Source of the DNA: Tetracentron sinense
Taxonomy: Eukaryota > Streptophyta > Magnoliopsida > Trochodendrales > Trochodendraceae
Direction: 5' to 3'
Assembly: GCA_015143295.1 (NCBI GenBank)
Contig: CM026566.1
Coordinates: forward strand, 10,589,072-10,653,071
Length of the DNA: 64,000 nucleotides
Shown here piece after piece: positions 54,933-64,000 of the stretch (position 1 is its first letter; every line of letters starts with the position of its first letter). Position numbers and translations under genes: made by a program. A model generated the notes under the pieces. The model saw nothing but the letters and a program-made list of their open reading frames with translations, searched no databases and was not told the origin of the DNA.

Positions 54933-54965
54933 ACGGTCTACTATTACCCAAATTGCATCAAAACC

Positions 54966-55601
54966 CTACTTTGACTTCAGTAATCCAACAAGAAAATCCA
55001 TGAAAATGCGCTTCCACTTACATTCCACAACAGGCAAAGGTTGTAAAGGTTCAGCTGGTCTCTGGTGCTTAGCCTTCACTTGCTGACAGGTGAAACATTT
55101 CGACACATGTTCAGCAATATCCCACTTCATGCCATCCCACCAAAAATGTCTACGGAGATCCTGATACATCATTGTACCGCTCGGATGGACTGTAAATTTG
55201 GAACGATGAGCCTCACCCAAAACTTCCCTCTTTAGATCTACCAAATCTAGAACACAAAGTCTACCACGAAATCTCAAACCATTATCCGACTCCAAGGTCC
55301 AATCTGAAGAGTTATCCACAACTGATTCCGTTACTCTTGACTGAATCTTCTCATCATGCAACTGAGCGTGAATAATCCTACTGATCAACGATGGTTGAAC
55401 CATTAGACTACCAAGAAGAGCTCTAGCCTTACTCTGAACTAGGAAAAGATCAAATTTTGACACCGTCTCAAGCATTCGCCACTCCTGAACCATCATAAGT
55501 GCAACCAACCCTCTAGGTTTGCGACTTAGAGCATCAGCTACCACATTAGCTTTCCCAGGGTGATACTGGAGCGTGAAATCATAGTCTTTTAGATGCTCCA
55601 T
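54966..55601 (-). pseudogene. Chromovirus C: RNase H tail and integrase zinc finger
   Basis: Opens with MEHLKDYDFTLQYHPGKANV and [15 protein letters not shown]. It runs to the HHCC finger: AHRSKFTVHPSGTMMYQDLR, then KCFTCQQVKAKHQRP. It continues to KWKRIFMDFLVGL, which holds the first catalytic Asp, and stops at 54966. The stop at the 5' side (RW* at about 55602) replaces an expected codon between RNase H and this block. Confidence 0.9.
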
Positions 55602-55934
55602 CTACCATCGCTGCCTCATGTTCAACTCCTTTTGCGAGAACAAATACTTCAAGCTTTTATGGTCAGAGAAGAGTTTAAACTTCTCACCATACAAGTAATG
55701 CCTCCAAATCTTCAAGGCAAAAACCACAGCTGTCAATTCTAGGTCATGAGTTGGATAGTTCTTCTCATGAACCTTCAGCTGTCGAGATGCATAGGCAACA
55801 ACCTTCCCATTCTGCATTAACACACAACTTAATCCCTGATGCGATGCATCACTGTAGATCACTAGTCCCCCTCTTCCCTATGGAATAGTCAGAATTGGTG
55901 TTGAAGTCAACCTATGCTTCAGCTCAACAAATGT
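55602..55934 (-). pseudogene. Chromovirus C: RNase H
   Basis: [20 protein letters not shown] (first catalytic Asp), then [20 protein letters not shown] (catalytic Glu) and [20 protein letters not shown]. Typical of gypsy RNase H, closely parallel to the plus-strand copy at 46220-46470. Stops lie on both sides. Confidence 0.9.
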
Positions 55935-57083
55935 CTACTCGCACTTGTTATCCCAAACAAACTTCACATCTTTCTTCGCTAGATCTGTCAACGGTGAGGA
56001 AATCTTTGAAAACCCTTCAATAAAAAGCCGATAGTAACCCGCAAGACCTAAGAAACTACGGATCTCTGAAATAGACTTGGGCTGCTCCCAATTCATCACT
56101 GCCACAACTTTAGCAGGGTCCACTGACACTCCATCCTTGGAAACCACGTGTCCCAAAAACTTAACCTCTTTCTGCCAAAATTCACACTTTGACAACTTAG
56201 CATATAACTGATGCTCTCGAAGTGTCTGAAGTGTGATGCGAAGATGCTGCTGGTGCTCTTCTCTGGACTTCAAATAAATCAGAATGTCGTCCATAAATAC
56301 TACTACAAACTGATCCAAGAAAGGCTTGAACACTCGGTTCATTAAATCCATGAACGCAGCTGGTGCATTAGTCAGCCCAAATGGCATGACTAAAAACACA
56401 TAGTGCCCATACCATGTTCGAAAAGCGGTCTTTGAAACATCCTCCTCCTTCACCCTCAACTGGTGATAACCCGATCTTAGGTCAATCTTAGAGAACCACC
56501 TTGCTCCCTGAAGTTGATCGAATAAGTCAGCAATCCTTGGTAAAAGATACTTATTCTTGATCGTTACTTTATTCAATTGTCGAAAATCAATGCATAGTCG
56601 CATAGATCCGTCCTTCTTCTTAGCGAACAAGACCGGCGCGCCCCAAGGTGATGTACTCGGTCGAACAAAGCCTTGATCTAATAACTCCTGGATCTGACTC
56701 TTCAGTTCCTTTAACTCTACCTGTGCCATCCTGTACGGGGCTCTCGATATTGGTGAGGTTCCCGGCACCAAATCAATACCAAAATCTATTTCCCTCCTTG
56801 GAGGCAAACTCGATATATTTCTCAACATGTCTTCAAACTCGGAGACAACAGGAATCACCTTCACACTAAGACTCTTCTCCACACTCTCAAGATAAAAAAG
56901 AAAACCTTTGATCAAACCTTCCTCCGAATAACCATTCTGGAAAGAAAAAGGTATTTTTCCAGGGATTGAGAAAGTTACTGTCTTTCCAAAACAGTCTATC
57001 TTAGCATGAAAGATAGCTAACCAATCCATGCCTAAGATAACATCAAACTCTGGCATCCCAAGAACCACAAAATCTGCTGACAA
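55935..57083 (-). pseudogene. Chromovirus C: protease end and reverse transcriptase, longest open frame of the window
   Basis: 382 codons. It starts in the protease tail ([20 protein letters not shown]), then the [52 protein letters not shown] (catalytic Asp), [20 protein letters not shown], and FMDDILIY at the usual YVDD/FVDD position (Met replaces Val). It ends with [20 protein letters not shown] and FLGLAGYYR. Apart from the conservative FMDD it looks intact, but the polyprotein is broken before and after it. Confidence 0.95.
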
Positions 57084-57490
57084 AATCTTATCCCCAATTT
57101 TAACCGGACAGTCTCTACAATTTGATCCAAATAAGCTGACTCTCCCATTGGTGTTATAACTGACAAAACAACCTCTAATTTTTCTGGCACTAAGCCCAAA
57201 ACATTCATAAAAGATGTTGAAATGAAAGAATGAGATGCTCCTGAATCGAACAAAACTTTAGCGACACAATGATAAATAGGGATGGTACCTTCCACCAATG
57301 CCTCAGATGCATCCGCCTTCTTCTGAACTACTGCAAACACTCTTGCAGGACCTCTCTGCTGGTTTGAAGCCTGACCGTGTGGCTGATCAGTCCGCTTCGG
57401 CTTGGGACAGTTCCTTGCTATGTGCCCCTTCTCTCTGCTGTTATAACAGATTTCTAGAAAACTCTTAGGCTCTATATTTATGACTCGCAC
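57032..57490 (-). pseudogene. Chromovirus C: zinc knuckle and protease
   Basis: ICYNSREKGHIARNCPKPKR is a CCHC knuckle in which the second Cys is Ser. Then [20 protein letters not shown] carries the aspartic protease DSGA motif, intact. It is separated by a frameshift (57032-57083 overlap) from the frame containing ILGMDWL and the RT. Confidence 0.9.
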
Positions 57491-58404
57491 AACAGTTAGT
57501 AAGGCTGTAGACGTGACTAGAGCAACTGCCTTCTGTCGCTTCCACTATGGCTGCTGCTGTGGAACTCTAGGGTGATCTTTCTGCACTTGCTGAGGCCCAA
57601 GCACAAACTTACCCTTGTCCCTCGACTCAAACCTTTAATCTCTGCCTTTCTGATAATCCAAATTATCACGTTTGACCACCAAAGCTCGCTCCACTACCTC
57701 TGCGTAGGTCCTCAGGTGAAGACTCACTATGATCTTCCTGATAGGTGGAGTCAAGCCTTGCTCAAACTTCCTCACTCGGCGCTCCTCGCTCTCCACCATA
57801 TACATGGCAAAACGAGACAGTTTAGTGACCTTTGCCTCGTACTGACTCACAGTCATCAATCCATGGACAAGGTGAATAAACTATAGGGCCTTCTGCTCCC
57901 TGACAGTCTCTGGAAAATACTTGGAATAAAATGTCAACTTGAATTCCTCCCAACCCATCTCAGCTCCTCTGCTCTAGTAATCATATCCCACCAATGATGT
58001 GCTTCACCCTTCAATAGAAAAACTGTGAGTTTCCTTCACTGAATCTCACTGCACTCCATGACTTCAAAGATCTTTTCAAGTTCTTGGACCCACTTGTCCG
58101 CTTCCATTGGATCTTCAACTCCACTAAATGCTGGAGGGTTCAACCTCTTGAATTCCTTAATCAAACCAACCATGGGTGTAGTCTCTGAAATCTAACTAGA
58201 CGTGTTTGACCGATTTCCTGCTTGACGAGTAGACTCCTCCAGAAGCTTTGCTGTGTCTCCTAATGCCTGGAAGACTGCATCAATCCTTGGGTCTAAACCC
58301 TCAAATACCACAGCCCTTGCTCTTGTTTGACCTCGCCCTCTTCCTCTCCTTCCAGACATAATCCTTATTACAAAAATAAGGAAAACATTAGTCTGGTTGT
58401 ACAA
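57491..58404 (-). pseudogene. Chromovirus C: gag
   Basis: The N-terminal part (58192-58404) has SGRRGRGRGQTRARAVVFEG and FQALGDTAKLLEE. A middle part on the minus strand of about 57900-58190 encodes the capsid domain with several stops. The 57635-57859 part reads MTVSQYEAKVTKLSRFAMYM, EERRVRKFEQGLTPPIRKII. It joins the knuckle at 57470. A likely start is the MSGRRGRG methionine at about 58359. Confidence 0.8.
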
Positions 58405-58498
58405 AACAAACGAAGGAAGAACTCAATGAAATAATATCTCAAGGACCCTAAGGACTCACTTAGGTGTCACTACAGACATCATGGTTACTTTAAACCAT

Positions 58499-58510
58499 GC
58501 TCTGATACAA
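58499..58510 (-). other. Primer binding site of chromovirus C
   Basis: On the minus strand TTGTATCAGAGC, one base different from TGGTATCAGAGC, lying 3 bases inside LTR 2. Confirms that LTR 2 is the 5' LTR of the internal region 53930-58498. Confidence 0.85.
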
Positions 58511-58513
58511 ATC

Positions 58514-60326
58514 TGGCATGCCCCAAAACCTACACATAATACATCTCATCCTTGTGCAAATTCCAAGGCGTGAACCAGGAACAAATCCCGAGGTAATGGA
58601 ATTTAATCTAAATAAATTACCATTAACAGATGCATATCTCAAGCATTAAGTTTAAACCACAAGAGTAAATAACAGTAAAACTAAATCCATATAAAATCTC
58701 ACTGACATGACACTCTACCTCAAATTAAAAGTACTAATTAAAGTTCTACAAAGAAGCCCAACAGCTAACTAAGTTCTTGACCGTTTTCCCTAGTTCCTTC
58801 AGGTACTTCCTAAAAAATCAATAAATATAATAAGGGTGAGCTTTTGGCTCAACAAGAGAATACAACAACATACAACCATTATAAATAATTAAAACAATGA
58901 ACAACAGATATGGATATACATCATTTAGTTTATCAGTTTACACAATTCTTCTGTCAATAAGGTTTACACGTAGTTCACCCTGTTGATAATAATATTAATC
59001 TTGTATGGTTTTATACAGGGACCCTTAGGTTTACACATAGCTCACCTAAGGTAGTCACTCTGAGAGGCACGTAACTTCTCAGTGGGATTACACAAAACTT
59101 TCCCTCAGACTTTAGATTTATAGAGTCTCTTCCTCTATATTTGTCATCCCTTAATCTCATTCTCTTTAATTCATTAACCCCACTTTTTATTATGATGTCC
59201 CACACCATCATAATAAAGAGAACATAATATTACAAAATTAAAACAATTACAATTACGCAAGATAATAATTGAAATAGATTCTTTTAAACATGTCGTTCTA
59301 AAATGAAAAGAATATGCAATTTATCTAATATGCTCACAATATCAGCCATTCCAAATTAATTAATTTGCAAGGAATAAAATAATCAAATTATTTGTTATTT
59401 TATTTTATCATCCTTCTTTTCTTTCGTTTTAATTCATCATACGTTATTTAATTTATTTAATTATGTTTTTATTTCATAATCTATCTTATTAATTTATTTA
59501 ATTATTATTATTTTTAAAAATTAATTCTCTTAAACACAACCCCTAAAAACAACCATCACAAAACACTCAAAACGGCACCGCCGATCGATCGGTGGGTCAC
59601 CTACGATCAATCGGTGACCACCAATTGATCGGCCCAAGGGCCCCGATCGATCGGTATCGGCGATTTGGCTGGGAAACACCAACCCAAACCCCATATTTCG
59701 ATTTTGCAACTTCTGTACCATTTTTCTCGATTTTCCAACCCTAGAAACTCTTGTTAATTTACCCACCATCGTTCTTTCAATTTATAATTTTTTATTCAAG
59801 CATTATTTATGCATTATATTTCAATGTACATAGATCTCTATCCTAAATTTCACACAAGTATTAATAAATCTATATGAACTCAAAATAAAACAAAACTCTA
59901 ACTCTAGGAGAGTATTCACTTGCCTCAAAGGTTCGAATCTCAGACATTTAATACTTCAATCCTACCCGAACACGCTTGTCTCGAAGGATCAGACCATCAC
60001 CAGGAAGAAAGCTCAAATCTCCAAGCCTCGAATCTAGATCTAGGTGCTTGAAAGCTCTACCAAAGTGCAGCCTCTTTTTCCTTTCTCTCCCATGTTCTAT
60101 TCTCTAGAATTTCAGTTTTGATTAACAATAATAAGGATTAGGTTTAACATGTTCTATTTATATTAACCCCAATTTTTATTTACCAAAAAGCCATTAGTGG
60201 CCCTTGTTTGTTTATAGGTTCTAACTAACCCCAATAAACTTATTCTCATTCTCAAATTTATTACCCCTATTAAAAGATTACTGAATTACTCTTAAAAATA
60301 TGAAAAGAAATTTAAAGATCATTACA
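58514..60326 (-). mobile_element. LTR 2 of chromovirus C, minus strand, shared by two internal regions
   Basis: Starts TGGCATGCCCC (a decayed TGTCACGCCCC) and ends AAAGATCATTACA at 60326. It is 5' LTR for the internal region below it. A polypurine tract and pol end also adjoin it on the other side (60329 onward), so it is at the same time the 3' LTR of a second, truncated internal region. The hairpin TGAGC-TTTTG-GCTCA is at 58837-58851. CCGATCGATCGG palindromes are at 59581-59592 and 59643-59654, with a decayed AATTGATCGG near 59630. Confidence 0.9.
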
Positions 60327-61472
60327 ATCCACCCTCCTTAAAAGAATTTTGTCCTCAAAATTTAACATACCTCAACAGGATAAAGATGTGGATATTTCTC
60401 CACCATATCCGACTCTAGCTCCCACGATGCCTCTCTCTCATCATGATTATTCAACTGCACCTTCACCAAGAAGATAGACTTAACTCGAAGCTGCTTCTCC
60501 ATTCGATCTAGGATGAGGACTGGTTTCTCTTCGTATGACACATCTTGTCTAAGCTCCAAAGTGCTGAAATCAACAATATGTGATTCGTCTCTCACATACT
60601 TCCTCAGCATGGACACATGGAGCACATTATGCACACCAGATAAATTGGGTGGCAAATCTCAAATGGTACAATGAATCTTGGAGATAACTTCCCTTTCCTC
60701 TTACCAAACCTCATCACACCTTTCATTAGTGACACTTTCAAAAGAACATGGTCCCCAACAGAAAATTCCAAATCTCTCATTCGTCTATCAGCATAACTCT
60801 TCTGACGACTTTGAGCTGTGCGCAACTGTTCTCTAATTACTACCACTTTCTCTGTGGTCTCATGAACCAACTCTGGCCCGAGTAACCCATTGTCACCCAC
60901 CTCTGCCCAACATACAGGAGAGCGACACGATCAACCATACAAAGCCTCGTATGGTGCCATGCCAATACTGGCATGGAAACTATTGTTATAGGCAAACTCC
61001 ACCAAAGGTAAATGATCAACCCAGCTACCCTTGAAATCCAGCACACAAGCACGCAACATGTCTTCCATAACCTGGTTGACCCTCTCTGTTTGACCATCGG
61101 TTTGAGGATGAAACGCAGTACTGAATTCTAATGATGTCCCCAAGGCCTTTTGGAAACTCTTCCAAAATCTAGATGTAAAACGAGAATCCTGATCTGAGAC
61201 TATTGATGTCGGAACTCCGTGAAGCTTGACAATCTCCTTGACATATAGCTTACTCAACTCATCCATAGAGTAAGTAGTACAGACAGAAAGGAAATGAGCA
61301 GACTTGGTCAAACGGTCTACTATTACCCAAATTGCATCAAAACCCTGCTTTGACTTCGGTAATCCAACAACAAAATCCATGGAAATGTACTCCCACTTCC
61401 ATTCCACGAGAGGCAAAGGTTGTAAAGGTCCAGCTGGTTTCTGGTGCTCAGCCTTCACTTGCTGACAGGTGA
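60327..61472 (-). pseudogene. Second chromovirus C internal region, truncated: integrase core and chromodomain
   Basis: Homologous to 53916-55090. The integrase core is open from MKAEHQKPAGPLQPLPLVEW through ISMDFVVGLPKSKQGFDAIW, TSIVSDQDSRF and DGQTERVNQVMEDML (all three catalytic residues present), to EALYG* near 60931. It is better preserved than the same part of the full copy. The next frame covers VGDHVLLKVSLMKGVMRFG, and the chromodomain (60362-60655) ends VEKYPHLYPVEVC*. A deletion near 60655 removes the region between KLSPRFI and LPPNLSGVHNV. Similarity stops at about 61472, before the zinc finger. Confidence 0.9.
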
Positions 61473-62475
61473 TTTACGATACGAATGATAAAGCCAGACA
61501 TCGGGCTAATCAAGGGTAGGGCATATCCCTAGGATATGTCATACCTGGCTCACAAGGAAAACAAGCAGGAATGATAAAGCCGCATATTGGGCCGGTTAAG
61601 GGTAGGACATATTGCAAGATATGTCATACCTGGCTCACAAGAAAACAAGACAAGGAGGTTGGTATATCTTTTCTATATATATATATATTTCGTTGAAGGG
61701 AATTTACATTCCTGGCTCGCAAGTCGCCTCAAGGGCACTAACCTCTGGCTCACAAGTAAACAAACAGGTCAAGTCAAGAACATGACAAAAACAAGCAAGA
61801 CAAGACAAGCTTGCGTGATTCTTACAAATGAAACCAAGACAAGAACAAGTTTTCAAACATGGCAAGTAAGTTTTGAAGGAAACACGAAAGGTTATTTTCA
61901 AGAATAAGACATGATTTTTAAGCACGAGTTTTATCGAGTTTTCACATTCATTCAAGCATGTCAAGATTTTTACATTGCTTACTTCAATGCTATTTGTCAT
62001 ATGCCACAATTATTGCTTTAAATTGAAATGATGAATTATATCTTGTTGCTTTTGTGTGATTGTTATTGCTATGGTTAGTTAGTGGCTTGTACTCGCTGAG
62101 TAGTCCATGCTCAGCCATACTTTTATATCGGCAGGTGTACGGGTCCCTTTTGACATTTGTGCCCCGAGTCCTTGGGTTGAGGAGGACTACGGCGAGGAAG
62201 AACCATATGAGGATTCGGTAGTAGAGCCTCAGGCTGAGGTGAGGGACTTAGACCATTGGCCCCACGGGGGTGATTATTGAGCGAGAGAGAGTTGTGAGGT
62301 TTCTCATTTTGTATTTTGGATAGGTGGGCATGTCCACCTTTGACTTGATATATTATGTATATGTAAACTTGGAATACAGACTACCTTATAAAGAAAAGAA
62401 AATTTTGGTTAACGCTTCTGCACTCATGTTTAGCTTCCACACTCTGATTATTGTCGTTATTATATCATGTCACTT
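61473..62475 (+). mobile_element. A'-type LTR, 3' part (probable continuation of 51087-52110)
   Basis: Starts with two copies of an 86-bp repeat (AATGATAAAGCC at 61484 and 61570, each with ATATGTCATACCTGGCTCAC). Next come a (TA)n run near 61675 and a further CTGGCTC(G/A)CAAGT duplication. The conserved R/U5 block TACTCGCTGAGTAGTCCATG-CTCAGCC has a hairpin at 62095-62115. A GTTGAGGAGGACTACGGCGA block corresponds to 19013-19045 of LTR A. Its end (about the last 100 bases) is missing where a new A fragment starts. Confidence 0.6.
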
Positions 62476-62954
62476 GCATAGTGTTTGTAAAGGCCTAAAG
62501 CCTTCCATGGGTACTTGGTTTGAGGAAAGTGAAGTAAGGGCTTATGTGTGTATGTTGAATCTCAAAACAAGAGTATAAGAATACTCTATGTATCTAAGAG
62601 CATAGGGTATATAATAACTTAAGTGTGTTTAGAACCCGGAACTCAAGTTCATAGCCGATGAATAGTGTTTGTGATTAGTGATTTTAAGGCCTAAAGGCCT
62701 TCTAGGTTGTTTGGGGTGTGATGAATGAATAAAAGAGTTGGGATCAAAATATATATGTGTTGTGGGGTGTTAAAACTAAGGAAAAGAGTGGAAACACTCT
62801 AAGTGAGGTAAGGGAGCAGTGGAAACACTCTAAATAAGAAAAATAGAGAAAACAAGAGAAATTACCAAGTTCTGGTGAAGGCCGGTCGACCGCCCCTGAA
62901 GGACGGTCGATCGACTGTCTCAAAAAGGCCCAAAATGGGTTAACAGAGAGTACG
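62476..62954 (+). mobile_element. Family A LTR, 5' fragment
   Basis: GTAAAGGCCTAAAGCCTTCC, TGAATCTCAAAACAAGAGTA and AAGAATACTCTA match LTR A at 16458-16565. It carries CGGTCGACCG (62883-62892) and GTCGATCGAC (62906-62915) palindromes where LTR A has CGATCGATCG. It is cut at 62954 by the next LTR. Confidence 0.6.
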
Positions 62955-63701
62955 TGTAGCACCCTAGACTTTTCTATACTTAATGAATAGCACTTTCATA
63001 GCCAAGTGACCTTCCATGTTGTCTAATTAATAAATAGGGGAAAAATTGAAAATTCTGAAATGTCAGAAAATGTCCATTTTCAAAAGATGAACCCAACGCA
63101 AGTTGAATCGTTGAAAACTGACGAACGAGTCAAAAGACATGGCCAAAACAGTTGGGACCTGCAGAGAACCGATCGCTCGGTCATTTTAGCGATCGATCGG
63201 TCCAAAACCGATCGATCGATGGCTATCGACTGGTTAACTTTTTTGTATTCCAGAGAGCATGTTTTTGACCGGTCGCTCGGTCAAGAACACCGATCACTTA
63301 GTAGGCAACCGATCGATTGGTCATAACCACCAATCACTCGGTCTTCGCGTTTTTGCAGAAATTTCAGTAAGGGCTATTTTGTCTTTTGGGGGTTAAACTC
63401 TTTCCTATAAGGCTTTGCCCGAGCCTTAGGGCTTCATTCACTATACTTAGAAGATTTTGAGAGATAGAGAGAGAGGAGAAGGAGATTCCTAACCTAGGGT
63501 TGTGCTTTTGAGAAGAAATCAAAGGGGTGGAGACCCTAGATCATCTCAAGTTCATTTTCTTCAAGTTCAAGGCTCAAGTACTCGTGGAGCTCATTTCTCC
63601 AAACTAGGGCAGCGATCCTATGACATTTTTGCAAGTGTTTTCTTCCCCACACCAAGCTTCCTTCAAGCAAGGGTTCTCTTCTTTCAAGTTGAAGCTTCAA
63701 T
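62955..63701 (+). mobile_element. A'-type LTR, 5' part, second copy
   Basis: Begins TGTAGCACCCTAG. The block CCAACGCAAGTTGAATCG (63091) is followed by GATCGCTCGGTC and CGATCGATCG words (63168-63345; clearest at 63190-63199 and 63209-63220), a CTATAAGG box (about 63406) and an AG-rich leader. It is cut at 63701 by a third LTR start. A 75-codon frame at 63502-63729 runs across the junction and is not a gene. Confidence 0.75.
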
Positions 63702-64000
63702 TGTAGAGCCCCGGACTTTTCATGTTTAATGCTTAGCACTTTCGTAGCTAATTTGCCTTTAATGTAGTACAATTAATAAATAAGGAAGAAATTGAAAATT
63801 CTGAAATGTCAAAAATGTTCCTTTTCGAAGTACGAACCCAACGCAAGTTGAATCGTCAAAATCCGACGAACAAGTCAAAAGATATGGCCAAAACAGTTTG
63901 GACCTGCAGAGCACTGATCGCTCGGTCCATGGAGAGCGATCGATCGGTCCAAAATCGATCGATCGATAGCTATCGACTGGTGGAAAATTTTGTATGGGAA
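63702..64000 (+). mobile_element. A'-type LTR, start, third copy; runs off the window
   Basis: Begins TGTAGAGCCCCGG. CCAACGCAAGTTGAATCG and GACGAACAAGTCAAAAGAT are followed by CGATCGATCG at 63937-63946 and an ATCGATCGATCGAT run at 63954-63967. The site before it is TCAAT (63697-63701). Orientation is the same as the two previous copies. Confidence 0.75.

Noticed and set aside
62744..62962. 72-codon frame reading through GGTCGACC palindromes
   Set aside because: Crosses an LTR junction; caused by repeat sequence.

Overview
This is a stretch of a repeat-rich flowering-plant nuclear genome. The evidence is a canonical MIR535 hairpin, plant-type chromovirus (Tekay/Del-like), Tat/Ogre-like and SIRE-type LTR retrotransposons, L1-type LINEs with a C-terminal RNase H, and hAT-type miniature elements. 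I found no intact host protein-coding gene. All long reading frames are transposon remnants, tandem-repeat artefacts or chance frames. The species cannot be named from this sequence. No tRNA, rRNA or CRISPR locus was seen.

Layout. 1-4 kb: 3' part of a Tat/Ogre-like LTR (family D), a minus-strand SIRE LTR remnant split by a 786-bp hAT-like element with an 8-bp target duplication, and another D LTR end. 4-8 kb: low-information sequence with a tandem duplication, a 317-bp MITE, the start of a LINE ORF2, and a cluster of fold-back elements. 7.9-13 kb: minus-strand copia gag remnant and a decayed minus-strand LINE that carries two nested DNA elements. 13-22.7 kb: three large gypsy LTRs: a minus-strand solo LTR (13123-19646), a plus-strand solo LTR A (16398-19378) inside it with a perfect CCGAC duplication, and solo LTR B (20068-22724). 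22.8-33 kb: an interrupted tandem array of about 300-bp units that holds two D solo LTRs (24608-28095 and 28503-31131), a nested SIRE solo LTR and a hAT MITE. 33-36.5 kb: the quietest part, with MIR535 on the minus strand and its likely promoter. 36.6-40.3 kb: a plus-strand LINE split by a solo LTR (37407-39082, TSD GAAAT). 40.4-42.9 kb: minus-strand B LTRs nested in each other.

42.8-64 kb is a Russian-doll nest. A plus-strand gypsy element (LTR end, PBS, gag, protease, RT, RNase H, start of integrase) is cut at 46898 by a SIRE-type copia element. That element is cut at 51086 inside its integrase by a chromovirus LTR (A'). The A' LTR is in turn cut at 52110 by a minus-strand chromovirus C array of the form LTR - full internal region - LTR - truncated internal region. 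More A-type LTR starts follow at 62955 and 63702.

Themes for follow-up: (1) MIR535 as the only recognisable host gene; (2) in most LTRs whose promoter can be read (A, A', A fragment, B, B', D1, E and three SIRE copies; not C, and not seen in D2), short perfect inverted repeats, often with a TCGA core, lie just upstream of the TATA box, with the motif changing between copies while its position is kept; (3) a small TGAG...CTCA stem-loop in the 3' half of several chromovirus LTRs; (4) many solo LTRs with intact target duplications; (5) the three-LTR tandem chromovirus.
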